Shown in pieces: positions 1-11,242 of a DNA stretch of 64,000 nucleotides. A program made the position numbers and the translations under genes. The notes beneath the pieces were generated by a model. It worked only from the letters and a program-made list of their open reading frames with translations, was not told the DNA's origin and did not search any database. Positions within the stretch are counted from its first letter, which is position 1, and each line of letters opens with the position of its first letter. Source of the DNA: Cucumis sativus (taxonomy: Eukaryota; Streptophyta; Magnoliopsida; Cucurbitales; Cucurbitaceae). The stretch covers positions 27,174,272 through 27,238,271 of the forward strand of contig NC_026659.2 of assembly GCF_000004075.3 (NCBI RefSeq), read 5' to 3'.

Positions 1-75
1 ATGACCAAATCATTAAATTAACCAAAGTTGGACCTTAAAGTATTAATTAACTAACCAATGTTGTTTATTTTCCAG

Positions 76-799
76 CATTTACAATATTTATTGGTGTGAC
101 CTTTCCATTCTTCGGAGATCTGCTGGGTTTCTTCGGTGGCTTTGGTTTTGCTCCCACTTCATACTTTGTAACATTTCTATCCCTCTCTTTAAAGATTGGA
201 GATTAATTCATAATTTAATTTGTTATTTCAAGATGGTAAGGTATGATAATCCGTTCAAGATGTACACAATTTTAATTTAGGTAACAAATGATATAGATAA
301 CGATTATACAACAATAAATACAACATAGAAAAGCTGCATCACTTATATATATATCCATCTCATTGCTAACTAATGTTGAAACAAAACTTCATGTTTTCTT
401 TTTTCTTTAGGGTAAAATAATATTCTAATCTTTCCTATTTTTATTCTATTATTTAATGGATAAATTAATTGATTAATGGCAGCTTCCAAGTATAATGTGG
501 CTAGTCATCAAGAAGCCAAAGAGATACAGTTGCAATTGGCTCATCAACTGGGTATATACATATACATATATTTCTTTGTCAAAAGAAAAAAAAACTTCAT
601 ACTAATTGGAGTATTATTCATTAATTATCATTAATTAAGGATGCAGTAACTTTTTAAAATTATTTTTGCAAATAATTAATATATAGTTAATCCATTACAG
701 GCAAGCATATTCGTTGGAGTCTTCATAATGTTGGCTTCCACTGTGGGAGGTCTCCGCAATATAATAACCGATGCTTCCACTTACACGTTCTATACTTAA
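76..799 (+). CDS. LHT-type lysine/histidine (amino acid) transporter, C-terminal part, cut by window start
   Basis: Three last exons of an amino acid/auxin permease (AAAP) family transporter, a plasma-membrane proton symporter for amino acids. Exons: 76-167, 483-551 and 701-799 (stop TAA). All junctions are GT-AG and the frame is continuous. The first exon encodes a membrane segment with FPFFGDLLGFFGG and FAPTSYF, followed by LPSIMWLVIKKPKRYS and then GGLRNIITDAS near the C-terminus. These are hallmarks of LHT proteins, whose tails read LPSIMWL, KPKR and GGLR in the same order. The N-terminal exons lie upstream of the window, so substrate cannot be judged. The exon at 76 starts with two bases of a split codon, which shows that an upstream exon exists. 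Family call is firm; the exact paralogue is unknown. Confidence 0.88.
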
Positions 800-2560
800 A
801 AGTATAGAAATTTTTTATACGACGTTTGTTCGGTCTCTAAGGTTTTATTGTGTATTGTTTTGGTTTAGATTTAAAAGAATCACGAGTAATTTATTATTGT
901 TATCTCAAGTATTGACATGAAATTAAAAATAATAATTTCATCTTTTGTTTTTCTTCCTTTTTCTTCTACTCTTTTCCTCCCTTTTTCTTCTTAATAATTA
1001 TATTCAAATTGAAATATTCTTTCTAACATTAAGAAAAGAAAATTATTCTAATCTTTTAAATTATTCTTGAAATTCATGGACTAAAAAAATATATCTTACT
1101 ACTCTATTTATAATTTTTTTTCTCTTAAATTAGTTTATTATATTTGAATGATTTTGATTTTGTTTGAAAAAGAAAACATTTGAGGGAGGTTATTATAATC
1201 TAAATATATGTACTCTCGAAGTCAATATATAATTCATAAAATAATTAATAGTAGGAAATATTATTTAACTTTTACCGTCTTTTAATAAATATAAATAAAA
1301 TAAAATTATCAAAATGAGTATTTTTTTTGGTTGAAAAGAAGAATTTAATCGATAGATAAGAAAATAATTTATTAGAAACTTTGACGATGCTCACTTAATC
1401 TTTTATTTTACGGAGTGAGACAAATATATAAAATGACTTATCTTATAATCACTTCATGAACTAAAAGAGAAAATTATACTTGCATGCATTTCATATATTG
1501 AAAATTGTAACATGAGTCAAAAGATGTTTACATAAAGTTTTTAACAGATATTTCTTTCATTATAATATAATGACAATATTGCAAAAAAGATTAATTAATT
1601 TGATAAGATTTGACTATTATGGTAAGTATTGGTGTACCTATTCCACTTAGTCATTCATATGAAAGCATGTTCTCTTTTTCTTTCTCTCAAATTTTAACAA
1701 AACATTTCTAATAATTGAATTGCAAAACATCCCCTAATTAACTAAAGCTCATCAAGGACGTATTTACTCATTCATTTCATTTTTTTTCATGTCTTGACGT
1801 AGAATTCACTAGGTTTTAAAAGATTATTTATAAAAGTAAAACTACAACATTAATTAATTTAAAAAAAAAGTGATATTTCTATAGTACAGTAGTGTAGTAG
1901 AAAACTTTATAAGTGGTTAAATGTTATGTCATGGTGTTATTGTTTATCTGATGATTTTAATAATTGGTCTTGATAAGTGGACATGTAATCAATTTAATTA
2001 TAATATTTTACAAGTGGATTACCCTTAGTGCTAAGTTAGCCCATGATAAAGAGATAATGCATATTTTACTTTCATTATTAATACTTGATTGTGGTGATGA
2101 ATTGCATGACGTTATTCTATATAAATTAATCACTTTAATCTAGACAACTTAATTTCCACTAATATAAGTCTATAAATACAAAAGGATAATTAGTACTTTA
2201 TTATAAACTAATATTTTTAATTTTTAAAATATGTTATTTTATAGGTTTATACATTTGAATCTAATTATTATATTTATAATTTTTTTATTATCATATATGT
2301 CAAAATATGGTAAGATACAACCATTATAAAAATACTTGTACTTGTTGAGTCATGTCATGCCAATAATTAAATTAAGGCATTTATACAAAAAAAAAAATCA
2401 AATTTTATTACTATTTCAATTTAATAAAAATAAAATAAAATACAATATAAATTCCTTTACTTTTATTATTGTTATTATTGTCGTTGTTATTATTTGTATT
2501 AATATTTGTTCATATTAATTTCCTTTTCAATTTATGGATCTACCAAAATTGTCAAGGAAC
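800..2560. other. Intergenic, AT-rich
   Basis: This holds the LHT 3' untranslated region, then AT-rich spacer with poly-A and poly-T runs. No supported gene, RNA or transposon was seen. Confidence 0.6.
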
Positions 2561-2586
2561 GGCCCAAAGGCCCATGTTTATGGGCT
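2561..2586. promoter_or_regulatory. Site II (TGGGCC/T) elements upstream of ClpS1
   Basis: Two GGCCCA motifs (2561-2566 and 2569-2574) and an ATGGGCT (2580-2586) are packed in 26 bases, about 240 bp upstream of the ClpS1 ATG. Site II elements are known TCP-factor targets in plant promoters of housekeeping and organelle-protein genes. The motifs are seen; the role is inferred. Confidence 0.55.
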
Positions 2587-2821
2587 GTAGTACCGAAGAA
2601 GTTTAAAGGCCAATTTGAAATTTAACTATCAAAACGTCGTCTTTCTTGAAATCTCCATTCCGTGTTTCCTCCTCCGTCCCCAAGACCTCCGCTTTTCCCA
2701 GTAAAAAAACCAATCACTCCACTTTGCTTGTCCCAACGAAATTTTAAATCTTTAGAAGAATCAGACAAATTATTTCCCATCGGAGCTGATTTTCCGTTCC
2801 AGATAGATAGGAAAACAAGTC

Positions 2822-4956
2822 ATGGAGATTGCGATTCGTGGGAAATTAGCTCTCTCACCCAATCATGTCTTCAACCCCAAACCAGGTACAACAACTATTG
2901 CTACTTTTATTCTTTATTTTTCTATAATAATCGTTAAATCATCATGGGTTTTGCTGATTTTGATCCGCCATTACTGATTCCTCGAGAAAGCCCATATATA
3001 CATCATCTTTCTCATCTATTTCATTTTCCGATCCGGTTTGACTTTAATTCTGTGTTGTAAATTTTAATCTCGACTAAAGTTGACGTCTGAATAAGTTTTG
3101 TAGCGTTTACCAAGATATTTGATGATCCCAATTGATCTCTGATGTTGTTATGCTTGTGCCCTTCTGCCATGCTTATCTGTTTCTATTGGGCGAATTGGAA
3201 TATTTTGATAGCGGGGACAAAACATTGAATATTTTTTGTGGAAAAAGAATTTTCTGTGTGTATGGAGATATCTTGAATGGATTATATCCCATTTTTCTAG
3301 AGTCTTTGTTATGTGGCGTCTTCGTTATGCTAGATTTATAGAATCGATCTGATCTCTTTTTTTGGTCCAAGTGTGGTCTATAAGCTTCCTAGCATATAAT
3401 ATCCCACTTAAATTTCTCATATTGTAGCTATTCTATAATTTTTTTCCCCATTTGTACTTTGCTTTATATGCTTTGCTTTGCGGGAATTCCAAATTCTCTT
3501 TTGCATATGGCTTAGTTGTCAATCACGTTGGAAGTTCCATTGTTTCTGGTTACCAATGGATTAATCTACTTTCTATTCTTTTGAAGATTGAGATTACTTT
3601 TTCTTACTTTATTGATTCCTTTGCTTTATATTTTTATCATTAGATTCTTCCTTCCCATTTTGCAACTTTATCTTATTTTTCAAAGTGCAGCACTATGATT
3701 GGATTAGCAATGGATAATATTAGCTTCTTATAAAAGTTTAATTTCAGGGGACAGAAGCTCTGTGTGTAAAGGGCTATGCTTTAACTTTGGTGCGTCCGTT
3801 GTTAAATCAGCAGCAACAGCAGGAAGAGGAGGAGGGTTGTTGGAGAGACCTGTTATTGAGAAAGCAACTCCTGGAAGGGAATCTGAGTTTGATTTGAGGT
3901 ATTAAACATTATACCTTACGGTTATGTCTTGAAAAGACTACTACTATATACTGAACTAGAAAAGGGGAGAAAGAAAGAATAAAGTATACCAGTTAAGGAC
4001 ATTAAAGAGATGGACAGATTCTGATGTAGGGTCATCCGAAAATCAACGGTTAGATAGTGTTCACTGATCTTTACAATTTTAATTCTAAGTCAGGACTATT
4101 GCTCTTACGCAATGCATCTCTTTATTTTTCATTTGTTTGCCTTTTGCAAATAACTTTACATATATTGTATAAATCACTTTGTTTTTCCATTGCAATACCT
4201 TGGATGATTTTTGAGACAATGTCACCTATGCTATGTTGACCTTGCGTGGGAAAACCGAAACCAAATTATCTTTATTTATATGAAATTCAGCATTCATTTT
4301 GGAGTTGGTCTTATTTCTCGTAGCTTAACCAATTGGCAATCTGTAATCAACTGAAACTTAATACATTTACTTTTGCTTTCTGAATATTCAGAAGAATTGC
4401 AGTGTAAAATAAAGAGGAAGAAAGGGGTGGCTATGAGCCTGAATTGCCACTGATGAAACACTTACTTTTTGTTTTTTGTTTGTACAAATGAAACCAATTT
4501 GCTAAGTTCTTTTAACTTAGACAGAGACTTCTGGTTTTTAGCAGATGTTGAAGTTAATTTTGAATGTTTCATTGTACACCTTCATTCTTTGTAAATGCTC
4601 TGACTTCATTGTTCTCTGTTGAATAGTTCTTTTTCGTAGAACAAAACAACAGACATGGAACTAATCAATCCTTATCAACAAAATTGTTCAGGAGATCAAG
4701 GAAAATGACACCACCATATCGTGTCATTCTGCATAATGATGACTTCAATAAACGAGAATACGTAGTTCAAGTCCTCATGAAAGTCATCCCCGGAATGACG
4801 CTTGACAATGCAGTTAACATCATGCAAGAAGCTCACTACAATGGCTTGTCACTGGTGATCATCTGTGCTCAGGCCGATGCTGAAGGACACTGCATGCAAC
4901 TTAGAGGCAACGGGCTGTTAAGTTCAATTGAGCCTGCTAGTGGTGGATGCTGTTAA
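2822..4956 (+). CDS. CLPS1: ATP-dependent Clp protease adaptor ClpS1, chloroplastic
   Basis: Three exons: 2822-2885, 3748-3898 and 4692-4956 (480 bp, 159 aa), all GT-AG and in phase. The product is the chloroplast stroma adaptor that recognises N-degron-type substrates and hands them to the ClpC-ClpPR protease. The first two exons encode a basic, serine/alanine-rich transit-peptide-like region of about 70 residues. Exon 3 is the ClpS domain: PPYRVILHNDDFNKREYV, then the helix with QVLMKVIPGM, then VIICAQADAEGHC. The His-Asn-Asp segment is the part of the family that contacts substrate. Length matches Arabidopsis ClpS1 as I recall it. An apparent open frame entering exon 3 from the intron is only read-through. 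Site II motifs upstream suit a housekeeping organelle gene. Confidence 0.95.
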
Positions 4957-6924
4957 GACCTTTCTTCATTGGAATATACATTCATGTGTATTCAAGCTTG
5001 TCTTCATAACTGAAAGGATGAAGATGGGTTGACATTAAAAAAGAGAGAAAAAAAATGAAGAAGGAAGAAGAAGATAGGAAATTGGTATGTAAGTAGAGTA
5101 TTGGAACTCCTTTGATATTTTGTTTGTTTTGAGAGTAGAAAAAACTTTGATTTGTCTTCCTTCTTTGATTATTTTAATTGTGTTTCTTTTAACCTAAAAA
5201 GGTACATGTGGAAGAATTGTATAGGAAAACCTTCCCCATAGGTTGATGATAAATATAACATAGAAATTTGCAAGTGTTTTGTTCATGTGATCTCAATATG
5301 CTGCATCCTACTCTTTGTAACTTGACATAAGATCAAATGTATATTTATGTTCGGTAAACACAATAATTCATTGCAAGTGAACATATTCGACCAGTAATTG
5401 ATAGATACGAAAGTGAACTTTGTTTATACAAGTCAGATGTTAGGCTATAATTTCATCTTCCTTTTTAACTACCCATATCCCAAACATATCAGGTCGAAGA
5501 AACACTCTACAAAAGGACAAAAACCAAAAGAATGGCAAACTTCTATAAAATGTTATATAAAAAAGATGGTGATCTCTCCAATTATTGTTGTTGTTTCAAT
5601 TCAGTAATTCTTTTGTTTCAATTTAATCTATTGTCGCGGGAAGTTCAATTTTAAAGTCTATAACTTAGTCAAATTTCACAAATAGTTGTTAATGTTGCAC
5701 TTATCGTGCTTGGTTATATAATTTAAGACTAATCCGGACGTAATTATAAAGACGGAAATGAAATTAAGTCTACGTTATATAGAGAATGTAGGAATGAAAT
5801 AAATAGATAAGAAAGATTAAAGGCAAAGTTGGGCAGTATAATGAAACAAGTAGATAGAGACTTTTAACAAAATGATAGCTTAGCTCAAAAACTTTAAAAA
5901 CATTGGAATTAATAAAGAAGTGGGCTATTGAATTGAATTCATTCTCATTCAAACAAACAACATTATTCTTAAAGTGCACACTGTTTACTGATTTTCAACA
6001 GTGAATTATTTAAGTCCCACCTTTTGACACACAAATGTTCCCTCCGTATACCCCACTTTCCTCTCTTTCAAAACATCATAACTTTACCCCACCCTATTAA
6101 ATTATTTCAATTATAATGATTAAGTATAGTCTAGATTGTATACGTTCCATCCTAAAAACAATAACAATTAGTTTTCTTTTAAAACAACATTGGTAGCTTG
6201 ACAAGTGGTAGAATTTTATTGGACAATTCCTGGCTTTTCTCTGTAATATAATCTACCCATCTTTTATCAACATTTCCAAACTATTTTAGAATAGTAAGTC
6301 AATGAAATGTTGGTTGTAAACTAAAATTTGGATGGGAGTGTCCTAACTTGAGAAAAATGTTACCACATTGCTCTATTTCAATATTCTTTTTTGACATAAA
6401 AATAATGTTTCACCTACATCTACGTGTAGAGGGAGATACTGATTTATTATTAGAAATGAACGTTTCATTATAGAGTAAGAGGTGTTCTTCGGTTCATAAG
6501 TCCTAGGGTCAAAATTGTGAATAACACAAATATGATAAACGTTCGTTTGAAACACTTGATAACAAATTCAAAAGATTTCTAACATCAGATTTGTAGGTTT
6601 AGAAAATATTAGGAGGAATGGAGGATGATACTACCACGTTAAAATGATAAACAAAGTTTGAGGGCATCTTTGTAAAGTACCATTCTAATTGTCACAATAT
6701 ATATATATATATACGCACATATATATGGTATAGTATTAGACTATATAATATGATATAATAAAATAAAATGCCTCAACTTAACATAATTTAGGGGTCATGT
6801 CCCACCCGTGCATTAGCTTCATTCATTCAAAGCATCTTCTTCTTTCTTTCTATCCCTTCAAAATCCTTTCATCTTCTTTCTTTCTCTTCAAAGCTCGAAC
6901 GCGCTTGTCGTGAAGTGAAACTAA
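4957..6924. other. Intergenic between ClpS1 and the aspartic protease
   Basis: The first few hundred bases are the ClpS1 3' untranslated region. The rest is AT-rich spacer with a short AT microsatellite near 6698-6713 and a CT-rich stretch at about 6835-6900, the likely protease 5' leader. No gene is supported. Confidence 0.55.
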
Positions 6925-6957
6925 ATGACACTCGCCGCTTCTCTTCTTCTCTCTTAA
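6925..6957 (+). other. Upstream ORF (10 codons) in the leader of the aspartic protease
   Basis: An ATG at 6925 opens a ten-codon frame ending in TAA at 6955-6957. It is out of frame with the main ATG at 7023. It would be in the mRNA only if transcription starts upstream of 6925, which the CT-rich leader suggests but does not prove. Confidence 0.4.
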
Positions 6958-7022
6958 ATACTTCACCTCTTCTCTTTTCTCTTATCTACCATTCCTTACC
7001 TTCTCTTTATCCTCCCATTTCA

Positions 7023-8483
7023 ATGGCCACCATTTCTCTCTTCCTTCTCTCCCTTCTCTTCTCCTCTCTCTCCGCCTTCCACTGCCGGACCTTACATCCG
7101 ACCCCAACAACCTCCGTGCTCGATGTGGCTGCTTCCATTCAAAGAACTCAACAAGTCTTTGCAGTGGAGCCGAAATCTTCAACCCCAGATGAAACTACAG
7201 TCTCTGATCCATCGTCCTTGTCCCTCCAGTTGAATTCCAGGATTTCTGTTATGAAAGCCTCGCACAGTGACTACAAATCCCTCACATTATCCAGACTGAA
7301 GCGTGACTCTGCTCGAGTCAGATCCTTGACTGCTAGGATAGATCTAGCCATTCGAGGAATTACGGGAACAGATCTTGAACCTCTCGGGAATGGTGGTGGT
7401 GGTGGTTCGCAATTTGGGACTGAGGATTTCGAGAGTCCGATTGTGTCAGGCGCAAGTCAGGGGAGTGGTGAGTATTTCTCCCGAGTTGGAATCGGTAGGC
7501 CGCCGAGTCCGGTTTACATGGTGCTTGATACTGGCAGTGATGTAAGTTGGGTACAATGTGCTCCTTGTGCTGAATGTTACGAGCAAACCGATCCAATTTT
7601 TGAGCCGACTTCCTCTGCTTCTTTCACATCTTTGTCCTGTGAAACAGAGCAATGCAAATCGCTCGATGTTTCAGAGTGCCGGAATGGTACTTGTCTCTAC
7701 GAAGTCTCTTACGGCGATGGCTCTTACACCGTCGGCGATTTTGTTACTGAAACCGTTACTCTGGGCTCGACTTCTCTCGGAAACATTGCCATTGGCTGCG
7801 GCCATAACAATGAGGGTTTGTTCATCGGCGCTGCCGGATTGCTCGGACTTGGCGGCGGCTCGCTCTCGTTTCCTTCACAGCTCAATGCCTCGTCTTTCTC
7901 GTACTGTCTCGTAGACCGTGACTCTGATTCCACCTCAACTCTCGATTTCAACTCACCTATTACTCCCGATGCTGTAACCGCGCCGCTTCACCGGAACCCT
8001 AATTTAGACACGTTCTTTTACCTTGGGTTGACGGGGATGAGCGTCGGAGGCGCTGTTCTTCCTATTCCCGAGACTTCGTTCCAAATGAGCGAAGACGGTA
8101 ACGGCGGAATCATCGTCGACTCCGGCACCGCCGTAACGCGGTTGCAGACTACCGTTTATAACGTGCTTCGCGACGCGTTCGTCAAGAGCACGCACGATTT
8201 GCAGACCGCACGTGGCGTGGCGTTGTTCGATACATGTTACGACTTGTCGTCGAAGTCGAGAGTTGAAGTTCCGACAGTGTCGTTTCATTTCGCCAACGGG
8301 AATGAGTTGCCGTTGCCGGCTAAAAATTACCTGATACCGGTTGACTCCGAAGGAACGTTTTGTTTCGCTTTTGCCCCTACCGATTCCACGCTGTCAATCC
8401 TCGGGAACGCACAGCAGCAAGGGACACGTGTCGGTTTCGACCTTGCTAATTCCCTCGTTGGTTTCTCACCCAACAAATGCTAA
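7023..8483 (+). CDS. ASPG1: Aspartic protease, ASPG1-like (pepsin A1 family, nepenthesin type)
   Basis: Single-exon gene of 486 aa. A hydrophobic signal peptide (about residues 1-20) is followed by a propeptide and the A1 catalytic fold. The two catalytic aspartates are visible: D169 in LDTGSDVSW and D366 in IVDSGTAVTRL. Between them is a cysteine-rich nepenthesin-type insert with CAPCAECYEQ. GCGHNNEGLF, FSYCLVDRDS and the C-terminal LPAKNYLIPVDSEGTFCFAF closely follow Arabidopsis ASPG1, a guard-cell protease linked to ABA and drought responses; that role is transferred by similarity. 7023 is the first in-frame ATG; the open frame upstream of it has no ATG. The lack of introns is normal for this subgroup. 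GC content rises sharply through the coding region. Confidence 0.92.
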   Translation: MATISLFLLSLLFSSLSAFHCRTLHPTPTTSVLDVAASIQRTQQVFAVEPKSSTPDETTVSDPSSLSLQLNSRISVMKASHSDYKSLTLSRLKRDSARVRSLTARIDLAIRGITGTDLEPLGNGGGGGSQFGTEDFESPIVSGASQGSGEYFSRVGIGRPPSPVYMVLDTGSDVSWVQCAPCAECYEQTDPIFEPTSSASFTSLSCETEQCKSLDVSECRNGTCLYEVSYGDGSYTVGDFVTETVTLGSTSLGNIAIGCGHNNEGLFIGAAGLLGLGGGSLSFPSQLNASSFSYCLVDRDSDSTSTLDFNSPITPDAVTAPLHRNPNLDTFFYLGLTGMSVGGAVLPIPETSFQMSEDGNGGIIVDSGTAVTRLQTTVYNVLRDAFVKSTHDLQTARGVALFDTCYDLSSKSRVEVPTVSFHFANGNELPLPAKNYLIPVDSEGTFCFAFAPTDSTLSILGNAQQQGTRVGFDLANSLVGFSPNKC

Positions 8484-11242
8484 TTATTTATTATATAGTT
8501 ATTTTTTTTTGTTTAATAATAGAAGTTTCGTCGTCTTAACATCTTAACCATTTTCTTAATCCCTTATTTAATTAAGCTAATTACTGAAATTTCAAGTGGG
8601 TTTTGTAATGTAGAATGATGAAATGGACCACTGGTTAACGGTAACTGCCAATTGTCATGGGGGTATTACTGGAAATAGGCTGGGATGAGCGGTGATATAA
8701 CCGTTAGGGTTTAAGGGGTTCAATTAATGAGAGGTTTTTTTTTCTTTTTGTATTTTTTTGGGAGTAAAATCTATTGGAATTGGGAAAAAAGGTAAACGGT
8801 CAACTGCAAGTTGCCGGTTAGTCGTGCGTTGAACATTGGATGCTGAGGCGTTGATTGGTCTGTCGTTGAGGGTTCCAATTTCCGTTTTTGTCTTTCTCTA
8901 AACCTTTCGTTCTCAAATATATTTTTTTTTCTTTTTTAATTTAATAGTTTTAATTATAAAAGAATATTGTAAATTATAAAACAAATATCTATAAATGAAT
9001 GTCATTTTCAAAGAAACATCAATGTCATTTTATTTTACTGCAAATTGTTAGCTTTAATAATCTTGTAGGCAATGAGTTAATCAAATAGTACATAGAATTT
9101 TATTATTACAAGAGTTTAATATAATTTTGTGAGTGTTCATACAAGTTAACTCGCACCTAGTCTAATCTCACAAGATAACAATTTAATCTTATAACATTTA
9201 GGTGTCAAGACAATTTGTAGGAAATTAACTCCAAGGTATGTGGTTATATGGATTGGATTTCTTTCGTTTGTTATAAAATCAAAGGTTTAATGGGATGTAT
9301 GATACTATCCAGCATATGCATGTGTATGTTTTATGAATTACATGTGGACATCTCCCTTGCCATAATTGCTATATATATATATATATATATATATAATACT
9401 ATTTTACATTATTTTATATTTTTGTTTAATGATTGTTTATAGTGTACATAAAGTTGTTTTTAATTTTAATTGGATGTTTGAGGGAATCATTTACCACATA
9501 TACCATCTAAAAGTACAAGATGGTATCTTTACATATTTTATAATTTAGTTTAAAATATTTTTTTTTAAAAAAAGTATTTAAAATATAATTCCTTAAGAAT
9601 AATAAAACAATTACAAGTAGCTATACTATATATATGGTAATTGTGAAAATGGAACCTTGAAAGTGGGAATGGGTTTAGGTGAGGTAGAAGCTAAGGGGTT
9701 TCCTCCCCCAAGGCAAAATATGAGATTTCTTTTCCCTTAGCTTCAACTAGTTTTTTCTTTTTTTTTTTAAATATAGATTCTCATTGGACTAATCATAAAT
9801 TATTTATTCTCCCCATTATTGTCCTATCACTTTTATTATCACTTAAAAGTTAGATAATTACATAAATTATTTTTAAAAAAATTAAGAATATTTATAAATA
9901 TAGTAAAATTTCATTCTCAACATCGATATCAATATCTATTACCGATGGACAATGACGTTTGCCAATTAAAAGCATATATTCTCAGCTAGTAATGTTATTC
10001 CATTTGTAGTCAGTTGGTCAAATATTGACTTTGTTTCATAATTTTATTTTCCATCTCTCTCTTAATTTTTATTGGTAGTTATATTTCTTATCATTAACTT
10101 CTTAATTATTATATCCAAAAAGGTTTACTTATTCTATTTTATATACTTTACATATTTTAGGACCATTATTGTTAAAAAGATTTGAGATATTTTGAATGTA
10201 CCATTTTTATTAGAAAATTATTATAAATAATACAAAAAAGTGAAATTATTTATAAAATGTAGCAAAATTTTCAAATAGGTTAGAAAGATTTTGATGAAGT
10301 TTAATATATTCTGTTGGAATTCTTTCAATATATTCTATAAGTAGTTTTAATAGATTAATACTATCAAATGAAAATTCTCAAATTTACTTTTAAACCTACT
10401 GTTTTTTTTTCTTAGCCATTTCAAAGAGTTGTTTGACATAAAGATGAGACGTGTAATACCATTTTAATGGTGCCTAAAGTTTTTTTTTTATTTTTTGGGG
10501 GGGTTAAGGAGTGTTTTGTTTTAAAATTAAAATGAGGAATTTAATTTATTATGGTTAAAATACAAAAAAGATTAAAAGTGAGAAATGAATGGACTATTTT
10601 TTTAAAGAAAAAGCAAGTTATTTTTAAAAAAGAAATTGAGCACAACTTATTTGTTTAACGAATAAATAAACATTGCAATTATATCCCTATTAGACTTTTT
10701 AGATTTAGCAATACTTTTATTTGATAAAAAAATGATATTGTAAGAAAAGATATATATATTTATATAAATTGAAATTATGATGAGGTGAAGGAAAGGAAAG
10801 GGTAAAAGAAAGAAACGGTCTATATCTTGACCGAAACGAATAAAAATGTAGAAGTAAAACCACATCATTTCCCTTTCACGCTGTTAGTCAGTGCGTGTCC
10901 TTTAAACTCTTTCATGAGTGGAAATTGAAGTGTCCCAAAGTGAATAACCCATATATTCCCTTTTCCGAATTTCACAGTGATTCTGTCCAAATTGTTCTGT
11001 TTCTCACTTCTTCTTTTTCTCTCTCAAATCTCCTCCACTTCCTGACGATTTTCAATTTCTCACACTTGTTTTCTGTAAAAGAAAGCCCTAAAAAAATCCA
11101 CCCTTTCATCCTTCCTTTGTTCCTATCGTTTTCTTACCCACTTTTCACGTTCTTGTCAACCTCATTATGATTCACTCCATAACCTTCCAATCCTCAAACC
11201 CATGTTAGAAACAATGCTCCATAATTTTTTTCTCCATTCGTA
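8484..11242. other. Intergenic, AT-rich
   Basis: Spacer between the protease and the CTL gene. It contains a TA microsatellite near 9370 and many poly-A and poly-T runs. The last 300-400 bases are CT-rich, as in a plant 5' leader. No gene is supported. Confidence 0.55.
9370..9395. repeat. (TA)n microsatellite
   Basis: An uninterrupted TA dinucleotide run of about 13 units in intergenic DNA. Confidence 0.9.

Noticed and set aside
6915-7022. Upstream extension of the ASPG1 frame
   Set aside because: The open frame upstream of 7023 has no ATG (only a GTG at 6915), and the ATG at 7023 is followed at once by a good signal peptide.
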